Assembly (NCBI GenBank): GCA_024403355.1 | Contig: JAKSRW010000009.1 | Span: forward strand, 1-64,000 | DNA: 64,000 bases | Source of the DNA: Lachnospiraceae bacterium | Lineage (GTDB): Bacteria; Bacillota; Clostridia; Lachnospirales; Lachnospiraceae | Direction of reading: 5' to 3' | Part shown: positions 63,970 to 64,000 of the stretch, piece by piece | Layout: each line of letters starts with the position of its first letter | How positions within the stretch are numbered: position 1 is the first letter of the stretch | Notes under the pieces: generated by a model | The model's database searches: none | What the model was told of the DNA's origin: nothing | The model's input: only the letters and a program-made list of their open reading frames with translations | Program-made: the position numbers and the translations under genes

Positions 63970-64000
63970 AAATAAAACCTGCATCTGTTCAGTCATTTTA

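Overview
The window looks like chromosomal DNA of a motile, strictly anaerobic Firmicute of the Lachnospiraceae (Butyrivibrio/Roseburia-like). The reasons are moderate GC, strong AGGAGG-type ribosome sites, a flagellin-fliS cluster, a secreted GH9 cellulase with CBM3 modules, ferredoxin-linked indolepyruvate oxidoreductase, and many domain families (DUF5702, DUF6382, DUF6240, DUF6273) that I associate with this family. The genus is inference. No rRNA, tRNA or CRISPR array was recognised.

Layout. 1-6.35 kb: a leftward operon dnaX-ybaB-recR, then a coiled-coil membrane protein, a DUF5711 protein and a CvpA-family protein, ending in a terminator and a hairpin-rich left end. 6.36-7.35 kb: a flavodoxin-like/SCP2 fusion. 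7.4-18.5 kb: a complete leftward Tad (type IVb pilus) locus with TadZ, CpaF, TadB, a TadC with an extra domain, Flp-like pilin, a DUF5702 pseudopilin-like protein, two TadE-like proteins, a prepilin peptidase and an FHA protein. It is divergent from a rightward pair at 18.9-21.4 kb: an HMGL-type (citrate/homocitrate-like) synthase and an HD-GYP c-di-GMP phosphodiesterase. 21.5-25.0 kb: VanZ-like protein, M18 aminopeptidase and a GHL10 glycosidase, then a 47-bp perfect palindrome. 25.2-27.4 kb: the rpmG-secE-nusG-rplK-rplA operon. 27.6-31.6 kb: a Ca/Na antiporter, an XRE regulator, DUF951, FliS and flagellin. 31.7-35.1 kb: a very large DUF6240 protein directly upstream of flagellin with a sigma28-like promoter. 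35.5-43.5 kb: an alpha/beta hydrolase, a ComEC-like metallo-beta-lactamase lipoprotein, iorAB, a 613-residue protein of unknown function and a GNAT acetyltransferase.

43.6-64 kb is the accessory part: GH9 cellulase, small secreted FN3/Ig-like proteins, an XRE-methyltransferase fusion, an Rpn-family nuclease and a decayed fragment of a second copy, a DUF6273 surface protein, Fic protein, zinc-ribbon proteins, a lipoprotein, a GH2 glycosidase with a cysteine-rich repeat insert, a MATE transporter and an XRE membrane regulator. 

The least explained signals are non-coding. (1) A dispersed ~100-nt 5'-UTR cassette with two hairpins ending in a TTAGGAGG ribosome site sits in front of four unrelated genes (dnaX, CaCA antiporter, XRE-methyltransferase, GH2). 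(2) A MITE-like element at 61.72-62.04 kb has 17-bp terminal inverted repeats and a tandemly duplicated cloverleaf-like unit. (3) One ~65-bp promoter module is present in front of both the GH9 and Fic genes. (4) A (TA)8 tract lies between the -35 and -10 boxes of a secreted protein gene and could phase-vary. (5) In two genes the Shine-Dalgarno and start codon are separated by a hairpin. These suggest that small non-coding cassettes re-wire expression in this genome.
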